Shown piece after piece: positions 44,441 through 53,955 of a DNA stretch of 64,000 nucleotides. Numbering within the stretch: the stretch's first letter is position 1; each line of letters opens with the position of its first letter. The stretch is from Axinella damicornis (lineage: Eukaryota > Porifera > Demospongiae > Axinellida > Axinellidae): contig OZ007514.1 in NCBI GenBank assembly GCA_963931865.1, forward strand, positions 11,209,478-11,273,477. Direction: 5' to 3'. The notes beneath the pieces were generated by a model. That model was not told the DNA's origin. It searched no databases and was given only the letters and a program-made list of their open reading frames with translations. The translations under genes were made by a program, and so were the position numbers.

Positions 44441-44523
44441 CTTTGAGCAGTCCCGGTTAGTAAGTCCCAAATCACAGTTGCTGCAGATCTTGGAGTCCAC
44501 TGCACAGATCCAGCCAGTTGGCA
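44441..44523 (-). CDS. Small Cys-rich exon, duplication copy 1
   Basis: From the acceptor CATTTTAG to the donor AAAG|GTGGGT (phase 1 to 0), reading PTGWICAVDSKICSNCDLGL then TNRDCSK. The same exon at 56248-56330 differs by R to W only. Conservation of frame, splice sites and cysteines in both copies supports a real exon of a secreted or receptor protein. The gene is not recognised. Confidence 0.5.
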
Positions 44524-44892
44524 CTAAAATGTTGGGAATATATTGACATCATCAGTATATCATACCTCAAAAGCTTCCGATCGTACAGGCCTAGGTATCA
44601 CACCATAGTTGCTTGTTATTGCTATGATATTACTCTATCTCTGCATGCTTGTGTTCATAATGTTTTTTTAGATATCACTCCACACAGATGTGACACTCTA
44701 TCTCTGGTTGTTTTCTGCAGTGTACACAGTGATACGTATGTGCTTGTTATCGTTGCACCCACATACTACTCTATATATCGGTGGCTGTTTGTTTATGCTG
44801 TGAACACATACAGGGCTTTTCAAAACCCTTGCAACAGCCACAGCTGCATGTTAGACATCACTCCACTCTTGCTTGTTATTGCTGCACTCACA

Positions 44893-45047
44893 TAGCCTCG
44901 TTCCCAGGCCTACCCCGTTTTTCTGTTCTTTGGTTTCCGTTGACAATAATACACGGATGGGTTTTTCGCCGCCCTTCCGCATCCGTGTATTATTGTCAAC
45001 GGAAACCGAAGAATAAAAAACATGGGGTAGGCCTGGGAACGAGTCTA
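44893..45047. mobile_element. Mutator-like MITE, 155 bp, perfect 9-bp TSD
   Basis: Starts TAGCCTCGTTCCCAGGCCTA and ends with its near-exact reverse complement. Flanked by GCACTCACA at 44884-44892 and 45048-45056. The arms are about 65 bp, making it nearly a pure hairpin. Duplication copy 2 has the unoccupied site at about 57721-57740. Confidence 0.92.
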
Positions 45048-45533
45048 GCACTCACAGATAGTACTTTATCTCTGGTTGATAATTATTAGCATGTGTACAA
45101 ACAGATACTACACCATTCTTTGCTTGCTACTGTTTAGACCAGATATCCAACTCTGTGAGCATATTATACATATCTATCAGCTTATTTCTTGCTTCTTATT
45201 CAGTGCTGTTCCATTGCTTTTTCATGGTGTGTAGTGTACAATATTGGTATTTGCTTCCGAACTATCCCCCGTGAATCGATGATAGTACTCCATCCTTGCT
45301 TGTCAACATTACATAACTGCAACAATACATACACAAGACATTAAGATGTATGGAGATTGATGCAGGGATAATAGAATGGCAAAAAGCAGGGAAGCAAGAT
45401 AGGGATGATAGTTCAGCCCACTGAGCAGCTGTTTTCACACGATATTTAACATGATACTAGGAGAGTCGCATACTGAACTGTTTGATGCTACAATCCCTCC
45501 CTTGTCTCCCTACTTTTGCCGTTCTACACTTCC

Positions 45534-45695
45534 TTAGTGACTTGATATCAGTCTCGCCCTTGGTGTGACAATTGACTCAGGTATCATACATGCTGCATCC
45601 GGGTTGAAGATACACAGCATTTCAGTGTTCAAGCACCAAGTCAACCCTTCTCTACATGGATGACAAATTAAAGCCAGCTCTCCCTGCTTATAGAC
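45534..45695 (-). CDS. Cys-containing exon, duplication copy 1
   Basis: After the acceptor GGTATGCAG, the minus frame reads VYKQGELALICHPCREGL and TWCLNTEML. The duplicate at 58205-58360 keeps the frame (one I to F change and an in-frame 4-codon deletion), indicating coding constraint at least until recently. The 3' boundary is uncertain because the frame runs on to a stop at 45534. Confidence 0.4.
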   Translation of the reverse strand, partial: VYKQGELALICHPCREGLTWCLNTEMLCIFNPDAACMIPESIVTPRARLISSH

Positions 45696-45845
45696 CTGCA
45701 TACCAATTCTCAGTTGTAGTGACATTTATGCTACCATACCTGATGCCACAGACGTTCACCCTGCACACCGAAAATAGTATAGGGACAGTATTAAAGCAAT
45801 GAGTTCAAAGTTCAAGATTGTTTTGGCGCATGCGTACAAAGGACG

Positions 45846-47361
45846 TTGTCGCTCGGTGTAAGTGCAAGGAAAAATGTCGTGCAATTTTTGAACTCGCCGT
45901 CTGAAGAGAAAAGAAGAACTTGCTTTGGCAGTTTAGCCCGACTTTCTGCACAATAATATGGTTTGGTACTTTCACAATGCTCTTTTGCAACACTGGGAGT
46001 CAGTCTTCTTGGTCAGGAAACCGTGTGTTACGTTGTTATGTTCACTGTATCTAGCTAGAGTCGGTAGCTGATGTAGGGATAGAGCAGACCAAAAACGTGC
46101 AGGTAGTGTTGATAGAATGAAGCATCATAGCTATGTAGAAAAACTAGTTAGCTATACTGGATGGGTGTGCACAACACTAACAAAAGTGGAGTTAAGGAGA
46201 GATGGCTTGGGATACTCCAAAAAGCAAAGTAAAACGAGTCAAAGGCTATACTACACATCCTCAGTCCCATCTCAATGTAAATTGATGCTCTCTCGTGCTC
46301 GTATTGGCCCTCCTCCACTTCCTCCCTCCTACACGCAGCTATACTTCTATTCCTCTTCTCTGACTAAGGTAATGGATAGCAGGACTAGTATACAAGAGCT
46401 CAAAAAACTCGGGCTATAGGGGTTATAACCATTTAACTCTTTACCAACCATGAGTGTGTGACGCCTAGTATTAAATTCTCCATTATTAAAATTCTTATGA
46501 ACTCATGATGGCATTTGCGCCGTCATTGGTTGGTTAAACAAAGTGAACTATGCTAGTCCTGGACTCCTAGTGCTCGTTGATCATAGATCTTCTGTTACTC
46601 CGATTCGGCATAGGTTTATTACCTATGGTTTTGGAGTATAGCTATTATCTATGGTTCCACCATATTTTACTGCATGTATTGGAAACGTATCCAAGCATTG
46701 ATCAGTCGCTGCTCCAAGCCGAGAAGATATTGTAGTGTAATTATTACACGCACATATCGGTATATTTCCTTGCAACAATACACTTAATTTTTTTCAATCC
46801 CTTACTTTATGAATAAATATGACATCCCAATTGAGAAACGTCATTCATTATTCCACAATGGTCTACTTTAATGAATGAAAGTTTGTACAGTGCCAGCAGC
46901 CAATCACAGATATCAGTTCTACAACAAATTAGAGGACTAAGTGCCAGTCAAGAACAATACTTATTAGTTACTCATACTAGTCCACAAATGATTTCACTTC
47001 AAGCTAGCTAGGTGACTACTGCAATTGTTGTTATACATATTGTGGTCAGTTTGCTAAAGGATGAAGAGAACGTTGATTATTGATATAGGAATGCTAAATG
47101 ATAATGACTACTACAGTTCAGTTGATACAATCGTACACATGCAATTATGGGCTCAAAATGATGCTCATGAGAAGTGAGCCTGGTAAATCGTATATTATGC
47201 ATATGCATTGTGCTCTATAAGAAACCCAGAGTTCTCACTTCGCTATTTTGTTGGAATGGAGTTTCCACATAAATTAAATGCCAGTTGTGTTATCACCAGC
47301 TTGAAAGCACTATGTATAGGCAGGAGTTCAGTCAATGTGCGACAAAAAGCTCACCTCCCTG
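45846..47361. other. No gene recognised
   Basis: AT-rich with only a 100-codon + strand ORF (46117-46419) of unconvincing composition. Confidence 0.4.
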
Positions 47362-47729
47362 CTAGCCTTCCTTGTCATCCTTCCACAGTTCAACTCGGCT
47401 GCTCCAGTGTGCAGTTCCTCCAGAGTTGTGGGGTCGGACCTGGACAAAGTCAGCAAACACACAAGTCATGATGACTGGAATCCACTCATTTGTGAAAGAT
47501 TTCAAATTCACCTCAATCCAGAGAGGTCTCTCGGTAGGAAGACTTTTCGAACGTAGTTCAAGCCACTGATTTTTGGACGATCTGTGCTGGTTCATCAGTT
47601 GTCCTGACGAACCGTCTTTGTAGGAGATCCTGACTGAGTACACTGTGACCTCTCCCACAGGTTTGTCCCATATCACCAACTTTGTTTTCTTGTCGTCATC
47701 ATAAAATACAGTCACACATGCAACTTGTG
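47362..47729 (-). CDS. Fibronectin type III-like exon of gene B
   Basis: From the acceptor CATTACACAG (phase 1) the frame reads VTVFYDDDKKTKLVIWDKPV and continues with ...VYSVRISYKDG, then RPLWIEVNLKS, FADFVQVRPHNSGG and HWSSRVEL. The W, the Y-V-I strand C pattern and the final VR....G...WS match FN3 and align with VRAKTSAGSGNWST of gene A. The 3' boundary is unclear: the frame stops at ELWKDDKEG, or a donor lies at FVQ|GTCCGA. Confidence 0.55.
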
Positions 47730-48150
47730 CTGTGTAATGAGAACAATATCACAGCTAGGTAAGAGAGCAGGTCTGCCTTCAAATGTATTGACAACAAAGA
47801 CTCTCAGATACATAATTATCTCCATGGCTCATGTATACAAAAATTATGAGCCCTGATTTGCATCTCACATGGCAATGCAGTAAGCAGCAGCACAAATGTT
47901 ATCCTGAAGACCTTTGATAACCTTGCTGCTCAATAATAGCTAAAAGGCATGCTTTAGCATCAGGTCTGCCTCGCATTATTGCTGATAGTGACAAAATGGG
48001 TTGATGGCAATGATTCTCATCCATGTGTGTAGCTGTAGCAACTGTAGAGTGAGCTACATGCTTTGGATTGGCTGCTCTGAGATCCAGCCCGCAGAGATCA
48101 CTACTGAAGCTACAAAGTAGCAATGTACCAGTGTTCACTAGCTATAATAA

Positions 48151-49071
48151 TTATTGTAAGTTAGAGATTGGATGTGAATGCCCTGTAAATAAGGCAACAG
48201 TCTCTTGTGTCATACCAGGTGGAGGTGGTAGGGTAGCGGGTAGCGGAGTAGGACAAGGTACTGATGGGCATTCGACCACAGGGGGGCAAGTGACAACAGG
48301 TGGACACGTTTCTGGAGGAGGAGTGGGTGAGCATTCAACCACAGGGGGGCAGGAGACAACAGGTGGACATATCATTGGAGTTGGAATGGGTGGGCATGTG
48401 ACCATGTGTGGGCATGTGACCATGGGTGGGCATGTGACCGTGGGTGGGCATGTGACCGTGGGTGGGCATGTGACCGTGGGTGGGCATGTGACCGTGGGTG
48501 GGCATGTGACCGTGGGTGGGCATGTGACCGTGGGTGGGCATGTGACCACGGGTGGGCATGTGACCGTGGGTGGGCATGTGACCACGGGTGGGCATGTGAC
48601 CATGGGTGGGCATGTGACCATGGGTGGGCATGTGACCACGGGTGGGCATGTGACCATGGGTGGGCATGTGACCACGGGTGGGCATGTGACCATGGGTGGG
48701 CATGTGACCACGGGTGGGCATGTGACCATGGGTGGGCATGTGACCACGGGTGGGCATGTGACCATGGGTGGGCATGTGACCACGGGTGGGCACGTGACCA
48801 TGGGTGGGCATGTGACCACGAGTGGGCACGTGACCATGGGTGGGCATGTGACCACGGGTGGGCACGTGACCATGGGTGGGCATGTGACCACGGGTGGGCA
48901 CGTGACCATGGGTGGGCATGTGACCACGGGTGGGCATGTGAACATGGGTGGGCATGTGACCACGGGTGGGCATGTGACCATGGGTGGGCATGTGACCATG
49001 GGTGGGCATGTGACCACGGGTGGGCATGTGACCATGGGTGGGCATGTGACCACGGGTGGGCATGTGACCAT
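48151..49071 (-). CDS. Putative Cys-Pro-Pro-rich stalk exon (gene B) containing the minisatellite
   Basis: The minus frame reads as about 38 hexapeptides of the type VTCPPM/VTCPPV and ends with non-repetitive VVSCPPVVECSPTPPPETCP and VECPSVPCPTPLPATLPPPP. Gene A has a comparable Pro/Thr/Cys stalk at 60290-60763 with known splice context, so a coding stalk between FN3 modules is plausible. Other frames of the array are also open because the unit is 18 bp. Splice sites were not fixed. Confidence 0.4.
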   Translation of the reverse strand: MVTCPPVVTCPPMVTCPPVVTCPPMVTCPPMVTCPPVVTCPPMFTCPPVVTCPPMVTCPPVVTCPPMVTCPPVVTCPPMVTCPLVVTCPPMVTCPPVVTCPPMVTCPPVVTCPPMVTCPPVVTCPPMVTCPPVVTCPPMVTCPPVVTCPPMVTCPPMVTCPPVVTCPPTVTCPPVVTCPPTVTCPPTVTCPPTVTCPPTVTCPPTVTCPPTVTCPPMVTCPHMVTCPPIPTPMICPPVVSCPPVVECSPTPPPETCPPVVTCPPVVECPSVPCPTPLPATLPPPPGMTQETVALFTGHSHPISNLQ

Positions 49072-49082
49072 GGGTGGGCATG
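48395..49082. repeat. 18-bp minisatellite, about 38 units
   Basis: Unit GGGCATGTGACC(A/G)(T/C)GGGT. Variation is almost confined to the ACCATG/ACCGTG/ACCACG position. ACCATG and ACCACG units alternate in long stretches, suggesting a 36-bp higher-order unit. Confidence 0.95.
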
Positions 49083-49445
49083 TAGCTAAGTGCTTCTGAA
49101 TGAATAATATACAAAGGTGACTCAGTTACCATGATAACCAATCTATACGCCTATGCAATTGGAGAAAACAAAATTTAATCACAATAATTTGTGTGGAGGT
49201 AAATATGGAGGCTGCTTGGATCGAAAAGTTGCCTAGAAATATCAGTAAGCTATGGTGACTCCGCCTCCAATACTAATCAATACATGTAGGATGCAATTAC
49301 AGTACACAAACCTGCATTTGGTATAGAATTAACAGCAGCATAGAGAGTGGACTGCATTGTATTTCATCCGTCCAACTTATTTATTCTTCATCACTTTCTA
49401 AGCAAGTAACATCTTGGTTGTTGAACAATGGAAATCACAGTCCAG

Positions 49446-49711
49446 CAGTGACGGATTTAGAAATTTAGAAAGGGGGGTTCAGCCGCTGGCACACAAATTG
49501 CGCCTCAAAAACTTATTTTGTGTCACCACACCCACTACCGGTCACGTGAATGCATTCATGAGACACTGAGTTTTGAAGTTCAAGGTGACTTGTCTAGCGC
49601 TGGAGACTAAAAATGATGATCGGAATAAATCCAAAACTGCTGTACAATAGACGTAAGTTACTTTTACTAGCCGCCAAAGGGGGTGCATTTGCACCTCTAT
49701 ATCCACCACTG
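49446..49711. mobile_element. MITE with CAGTGRCGGAT ends and 5-bp TSD
   Basis: Left end CAGTGACGGATTTAGA; right end reverse-complemented CAGTGGTGGATATAGA. Flanked by TCCAG at 49441-49445 and 49712-49716. The paralogous segment at about 50300-50460 has the unoccupied site CACAGTGCAGTTATA. The termini resemble hAT-type CAGTGGCGGAT ends, but the duplication is 5 bp rather than 8. Confidence 0.85.
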
Positions 49712-49741
49712 TCCAGTTATACCTAGTTTCATTTATCTTAC

Positions 49742-49876
49742 TGTTGACCAAATTGTTGGTCTGAGGGCAGTAGAAATGAGCGCTTCCATCACTACCAGGT
49801 GTAACTAAAGGTTCTATAGCTAGAAACGTTCTACCTTGTCCTGGGGTTGCTGTTGTGCCAGTAGGTTCACTGCATC
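49742..49876 (-). CDS. Gene B exon, small Cys module
   Basis: From the acceptor CCAACAG to the donor GTCAACA|GTAAG, phase 1 to 1, reading CSEPTGTTATPGQGRTFLAI and LVTPGSDGSAHFYCPQTNNL. A frame-broken duplicate lies at about 50330-50460 (8-bp insertion GATATCAC and Cys to Ser). The domain is not recognised. Confidence 0.45.
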
Positions 49877-49917
49877 CTGTTGGAAAAATTAAGTGTATGT
49901 GGTGTTAGGCTGAAAAC

Positions 49918-50127
49918 CAGTGACACTGTACGTCTGAGTGCCCGCATTAGTGTTGGTGATCCTCTCTTGATTGTGTCGACGGTACGTCACAACATTATCG
50001 GGGTCACTATATTCAACATTGTAGTAGTAGTCTGAACTTCCTATTGGTGGTTCCCAAAGGACCGTGATGCTGGTGTTGGATGTCCGAGTGCTGTTCACTC
50101 TCAGATTCACGACTGCAGTTGGTGGCT
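49918..50127 (-). CDS. Fibronectin type III exon of gene B
   Basis: From the acceptor GCATTCTGCAG in phase 1, it reads PPTAVVNLRVNSTRTSNTSI then TVLWEPP, YYYNVEYSD and TYSVTG, with the FN3 W, YxVEY and NTxY-type signatures. The frame continues as FQPNTTYT to a TAA at 49889. Either the donor is ACTG|GTTTTC, giving a 41-bp intron before the next exon, or one base is missing at ACTTAATTTTT. The 3' boundary is ambiguous. Confidence 0.6.
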
Positions 50128-50295
50128 CTGCAGAATGCATCGGTAAGCGTATGTGAACAAATTGCATCACATAGTAGCACTCCTTCAGTCCAGCTGCTTG
50201 CTAGCATGCAACACTTGGCTTATTTCCTGTATAGGGTCAAAGTTTACTTGAATGCATGCATTGTCCACCAGTCTCGTGCGAGATGGTGTTAAGTA

Positions 50296-50460
50296 CTTGT
50301 TGGTTGTTGAACGATAGAAATCACAGTGCAGTTATAGTTTCGTTTCTGACCAGATTGTCGGTCTGAGGGCTGTAGAAATTAGCACTTCCATCACGATATC
50401 ACTACCAGGTGTAACTAAAGGCTCTATAACTGCAAAACTTCTACTGAGGAAGATTTGACA
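50296..50460 (-). pseudogene. Broken duplicate of the 49410-49860 exon region
   Basis: Matches the sequences on both sides of the 49446-49711 MITE (TTGGTTGTTGAACGATAGAA, GTCGGTCTGAGGGC, CCAGGTGTAACTAAAGGCTC) without the MITE. An 8-bp insertion breaks the exon frame. Confidence 0.75.
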
Positions 50461-50758
50461 TAACCCTATTAGCTCCGGAGACTACTCTATCATCTTTCAA
50501 ATTAATAGCAGCACACCACGGCCTTTGTGAAGAGTGCAAAGCTGACGTTAACTAACGATGTACGCACCAGTGCAATCCACAAACAACAGTGCATGCTCTT
50601 TCATTTGTAAACAGCGCTCACCCCTCTGGTAAACACATAAAATGCACAGTTGTGGATGTTCTTTCACAAGACTATGGTATGAAAAGCTGCTAGCTATGTA
50701 CATTCAGGAACATCTCACAGTTTATGTATCATCTTACAGTTACAGCCAACAGACTTAC

Positions 50759-50917
50759 CAGTGCAGGCAAAACCCGGGCCCTCCCCTGCAGCTCTGAAAT
50801 GTCCTGCTATGCAGGGGCAAACTGCAACAGTGACTCCACTAGTGGTCGTGTTAGCTGGACATGACAGACAGGAACCAGCAGGATCTGAATGTGAGCGGTA
50901 TGTACCAGCAGGGCAAG
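50759..50917 (-). CDS. Gene B exon: ephrin-receptor-type Cys-rich module
   Basis: From the acceptor CTCAG to the donor ACTG|GTAAG, 159 bp, phase 1 to 1. It reads CPAGTYRSHSDPAGSCLSCP, then ANTTTSGVTVAVCPCIAGHF and EGPGFACTG. The spacing C-x3-TY...C-x2-CP-N...C-C...GxF/YR...P..C is the GCC2/GCC3 (TNFR/EGF-like) module found in Eph receptors. It lies directly after the related exon at 51783-51944. Confidence 0.8.
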
Positions 50918-51782
50918 CTGAGAAAGGAAACGTTCAAATGTTAGAAGTATAAAGAATTACACTATTAGAACACCAGCTGGTATCAAGATAAAGTGATTGA
51001 TATCACATGGAACCCTGGTGGACAAGGAGGTAGCCACCACAGCATGATAGATCAATTGAACAGGATTGATACAACTGCAAACAGTATGCCTTCTATTTCT
51101 ACTCTGCATGTCTGGAATCTCACTACTTTATCGCCGATGTTACCGTGCACTATCTCCTAGCTGTTGCGTCCTCATGTTGTCATGATTATTGTGTTTGGTA
51201 CACGTTCAGTCGTTGAACATGCTCTAATTAATGCAAGCCGGAAATTCAACTGGGCTAGGTGGGAGATGAGAGATGTATATATTCAGGGGCATAGACAGGA
51301 ATCTTTCTACTGAGGCAATATGATTGCGCTCTACAACTACTAGTTCATCGTGAATCTGACATTCAGATAAACTATTTGGATCCACCACAAGTACGACGAG
51401 GCCTGGGTTTGAGACTAGACGACGCCAATCCATGCAGCTGCATACCCCAAGAACTATTACGTAAGTCTCCTCCAGCCTTACATAATTGAATTTCACAAGG
51501 CCTTAGACCTACATGTGTATGCTATCATACCTTCATGTGTATGATATGTGCACTGCTTCTATGAACCAGCTATCTACATGTTTTTCTGAAACTTAGGTAC
51601 GTACAAAGCTAGTGCTCTTCTGAAGAAGCCTTCGGCAACTTCGGAAGAAAACTTCCATCTGCAATTCTCAGAGCCTTCTGGCTTTCAGAAGAAACCTTCC
51701 GGTTTGCTGCGAAGCTGAATGTCGGAAAGCATTCCGAACCTCGCCATCAGTTTTAGAGATGCATACCGTATCTCCTGCTTAC

Positions 51783-51944
51783 TTGTACAAGGATCCTCTG
51801 GTCTGTCATTGTTTCTGCTGACACCAGGGTCACACGCACACACAACAGCTGCAGGACTAGCGGCAGTGCTATTGGCCGGACAGGGCAAGCAGGTCCTGGG
51901 GTCGGTTGAATTGGAGTAGGGCTGGAATGTTCCAACAGAGCAGG
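51783..51944 (-). CDS. Gene B exon: ephrin-receptor-type Cys-rich module
   Basis: From the acceptor CCACTTAG to the donor ACAA|GTAAG, 162 bp, phase 1 to 1. It reads CSVGTFQPYSNSTDPRTCLP, CPANSTAASPAAVVCACDPG and EDPCT, the same module as 50759-50917 and 63695-63850. It follows the ligand-binding-domain exon, as in Eph receptors. Confidence 0.8.
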
Positions 51945-51959
51945 CTAAGTGGGAGGAGT

Positions 51960-51960
51960 A

Positions 51961-52018
<58 letters not shown>

Positions 52019-52180
52019 TGTCACATTGTGTGTGTGTGAGTGTGTGTGGGTGGGCGGGTGGGCGGGTGGCATGGGTGTGTGCATGTGTGTAGTATGTGTG
52101 TGTGTGTGTGTGTGTGCATGTGTGTGTATGTGCATGTGTGTGTATGTGTGCATGTATGCATGCATGCGTGTGGGTGTGTG
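51960..52180. repeat. (GT)n microsatellite, compound
   Basis: About 220 bp of TG with interruptions (TATG, GGGTGGGCGGG, GCATG). It lies in the intron between the gene B exons at 51783 and 52357. Confidence 0.95.
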
Positions 52181-52290
52181 TAGCTCGTGATGAGGTCACG
52201 ATGAGGTCATGTGCACACACACACATTCCACTTCCCAACACACATATACCATCATGACCTCACATGACCTCATCATGACCTCATGACATC

Positions 52291-52388
52291 CACAGCTGAG
52301 TTCACTCACCTCTGCGCAGAGGTGAGTGAACTCAGCTGTGCCGTCAATGTCATCACAGTGCATGCACTGTGATGACATTGACGGCACA
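52291..52388. repeat. Two abutting perfect palindromes at an exon end
   Basis: CACAGCTGAGTTCACTCACC... (about 52291-52340) and TGTGCCGTCAATGTCATCAC... (about 52337-52388) are each exact palindromes of about 50 bp with no loop, sharing TGTG. The outer arm of the second is the 3' end of the gene B exon 52357-52999; the other arms are inverted copies. Confidence 0.9.
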
Positions 52389-52999
52389 TACTCATATCCC
52401 TGATCACAGGTACAGGTGGCGACATCCTGACACCTTCCATCCGCAGAGCATGTGACCTGCAGGCTCGTCAAATTGCGGGAATTGGGAGCACAGCTCGCAA
52501 CGCCTGTCACTGGTGCATTACTGCCGAGAGCAGGAAGAGCAATCTCGGGGTAGATCACAAGGTCATCAGTTCTCGCGGGAGAAACCCTGTAGTAGACCTG
52601 AAGGCGTCGAATGCTTGCACAGGTACCATTGGCTCTAACCCCAATGTAGAATCCATTAAAGTTCCCCGAGGGGATAAATGGAATGGTTATTTGATTCACT
52701 GCTTGTCCTAATCCATTTGGCTCAATAAGCATGAGTTGTCTATAGTTGATGGTGTTTCTCACTGCAGCACGATCCGTTCCATTCCTCTCATAGAGATACA
52801 TGTCAACATAGAGTCGGTTACAGCGAGGATTTTGAGCCAATCTGCAGCTTTCAAAATAAGAACTGACATTAACAAACACTTCACTGGCGTTGAGGTAACT
52901 GATGTACTGTGTGAAGAACCAGTTTTCTTGCGGTGTAGTCTCTGTGTAATCACACGACTCTGGCTCAGATTGGCAGAGACCACCAAAGGCACTGCCCCA
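52357..52999 (-). CDS. Gene B exon: Eph-type ligand-binding domain and start of Cys-rich region
   Basis: From the acceptor TTGCATGGCAG (phase 0) to the donor GCACT|GTGATG (phase 1). It reads WGSAFGGLCQSEPESCDYTE, then ENWFFTQYISYLNASEVFVN, CNRLYVDMYLYERNG, ITIPFIPSGNFNGFYIGVRA, NGTCASIRRLQVYYRVSPA and a Cys cluster CSADGRCQDVATCTCDQGYE. NW-F-T-YI, the phenylalanine/GFY strand and 'TC-SI-R--VYYRV' are signatures of the ephrin receptor ligand-binding jelly roll, followed by the sushi/EGF-like piece as in Eph receptors. The ligand would be ephrin-like by family, but that is inference. The exon's last bases form one arm of a perfect palindrome. Confidence 0.8.
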
Positions 53000-53323
53000 C
53001 TGCCATGCAAGAATAGGAACAAAACACAAGTTAGTTCTGGAAATGTACATGTCCCAGTTTGTAGTAGCTACAGCTGAGCATGAAGTTTGTATGGAAGGGG
53101 AGAGTGTGAGTGTGGGTGAAGAGAGGTAGGGAAGAATGGGGTATGAGTGGGCTGGAAGGATGGGGGATGGGGGGGGGGGATGAGGGGAGGAGTAGCATGA
53201 ACATGAGTTTAATTACGTCTGATAGTACAAGATATGCACTCCATGATTGCTCTGCTGCAGCAATCAATATTGTTTGTGAACAATGTATGGCAAACTACTG
53301 TGTATTGACAGAGTCACACCTAC

Positions 53324-53536
53324 CCCAGCGCCTGTTCCATCCACATCTAGTGCCTGCCAGTGTGGATTTGAGCGTGAGATCAAATTCTCGTAATTTCAAC
53401 TGTCCATTAGCATCTTCACATCTGGAGGGTAGACATCACCACGTTGATTCTCACAGCGGCTGTCTTCATCACCAGGAGCCTGGGCTGCTGCTTGCCACAC
53501 AGTAACCAGGAGTACCAAACACACTGAGAACTTCAT
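53324..53536 (-). CDS. Gene B exon 1: signal peptide and start of ligand-binding domain, with in-frame UGA
   Basis: ATG at 53536 opens MKFSVCLVLLVTVWQAAAQA, a clean signal peptide, then PGDEDSRCENQRGDVYPPDV and KMLMDS. TGA follows at 53396-53398; after it the frame continues NYENLISRSNPHWQALDVDG and TGAG to the donor GCTGGG|GTAGGT in phase 0, matching the phase-0 acceptor of 52357-52999. 'LLDSR' opens Eph ligand-binding domains, and the diverged duplicate at 53761-53955 has CGA (Arg) at the UGA position. The UGA is therefore probably a C-to-T nonsense change or an error. Confidence 0.7.
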
Positions 53537-53760
53537 CTGATGACAGAATAATATAGAATTTCAGGATTGGACGATAGCTATAGTGACAGAATACAGTGCA
53601 TGTAGCTAGCAATCCATGGCCAGACAGAAACCTCTTCCTTGCATGTACTTGTACAGGAGAGGGTGATATTGTGTACACTATGTATATTTTGTGTACAATG
53701 TATACATAATATTATGTGGTACCATAGATAGTTCTATTATCTATGGTGGTACTGTATGTC

Positions 53761-53955
53761 ACTGTGTGCATGGACGGCTCCACGTCCACATCTAGTGACT
53801 GTCAGAGATCAGTTCTTCATAGGTTCGACTGTCCATTAGCATCCCTGTGAATGGAGGGTAGGTTGCACGTCGATTCACACAGTTGGTGTCTTCATCACCA
53901 GGAGCCTGGGCTGCTGCTTGCCACACAGTGTAACCAGGAGTGACCCTAATTTTGG
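53761..53955 (-). pseudogene. Diverged duplicate of gene B exon 1
   Basis: Shares GTGTGGCAAGCAGCAGCCCA and GAAGACA, and reads TYPPFTGMLMDSRTYEELIS. The signal-peptide ATG is not preserved (TGGTTACACTG in place of TGGTTACTGTG, with an altered upstream), and the frame ends at DSH-stop where exon 1 continues. Confidence 0.65.

Larger units (their letters stand above)
42741..45845. repeat. Segmental duplication, copy 1
   Basis: Collinear with 54027 to about 58515. Anchors are GTATCTTTAGCCAAGAACAC, GTGTAGCTACTCAACGAAAA, ATCCTGGAGT..CACTCTTTCC, AGATATCACTCCACACAGAT and GATTG-TTTGG-GCATGCG. Copy 1 has an extra block at about 43395-43795 and the MITE at 44893. Copy 2 has three Helitron-like insertions. 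Confidence 0.85.

Noticed and set aside
46117..46419. 100-codon + strand ORF
   Set aside because: No recognisable domain, splice context or duplicate, and ordinary AT-rich composition.
48395..49082. CRISPR-like appearance of short regular repeats
   Set aside because: Units are contiguous 18-mers with no unique spacers, in a eukaryotic context. This is a minisatellite.
48151..49141. Several long ORFs on both strands over the 18-bp array (GGHVT, HGHMPT, WACDHG types)
   Set aside because: An 18-bp unit without stops opens up to six frames automatically. Only the minus CPP frame is retained, because it continues into non-repetitive Pro/Cys sequence and resembles the gene A stalk.
51869..52241. 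His/Thr- and Val/Cys-rich ORFs in the GT repeat
   Set aside because: Products of the (GT)n microsatellite, not genes.
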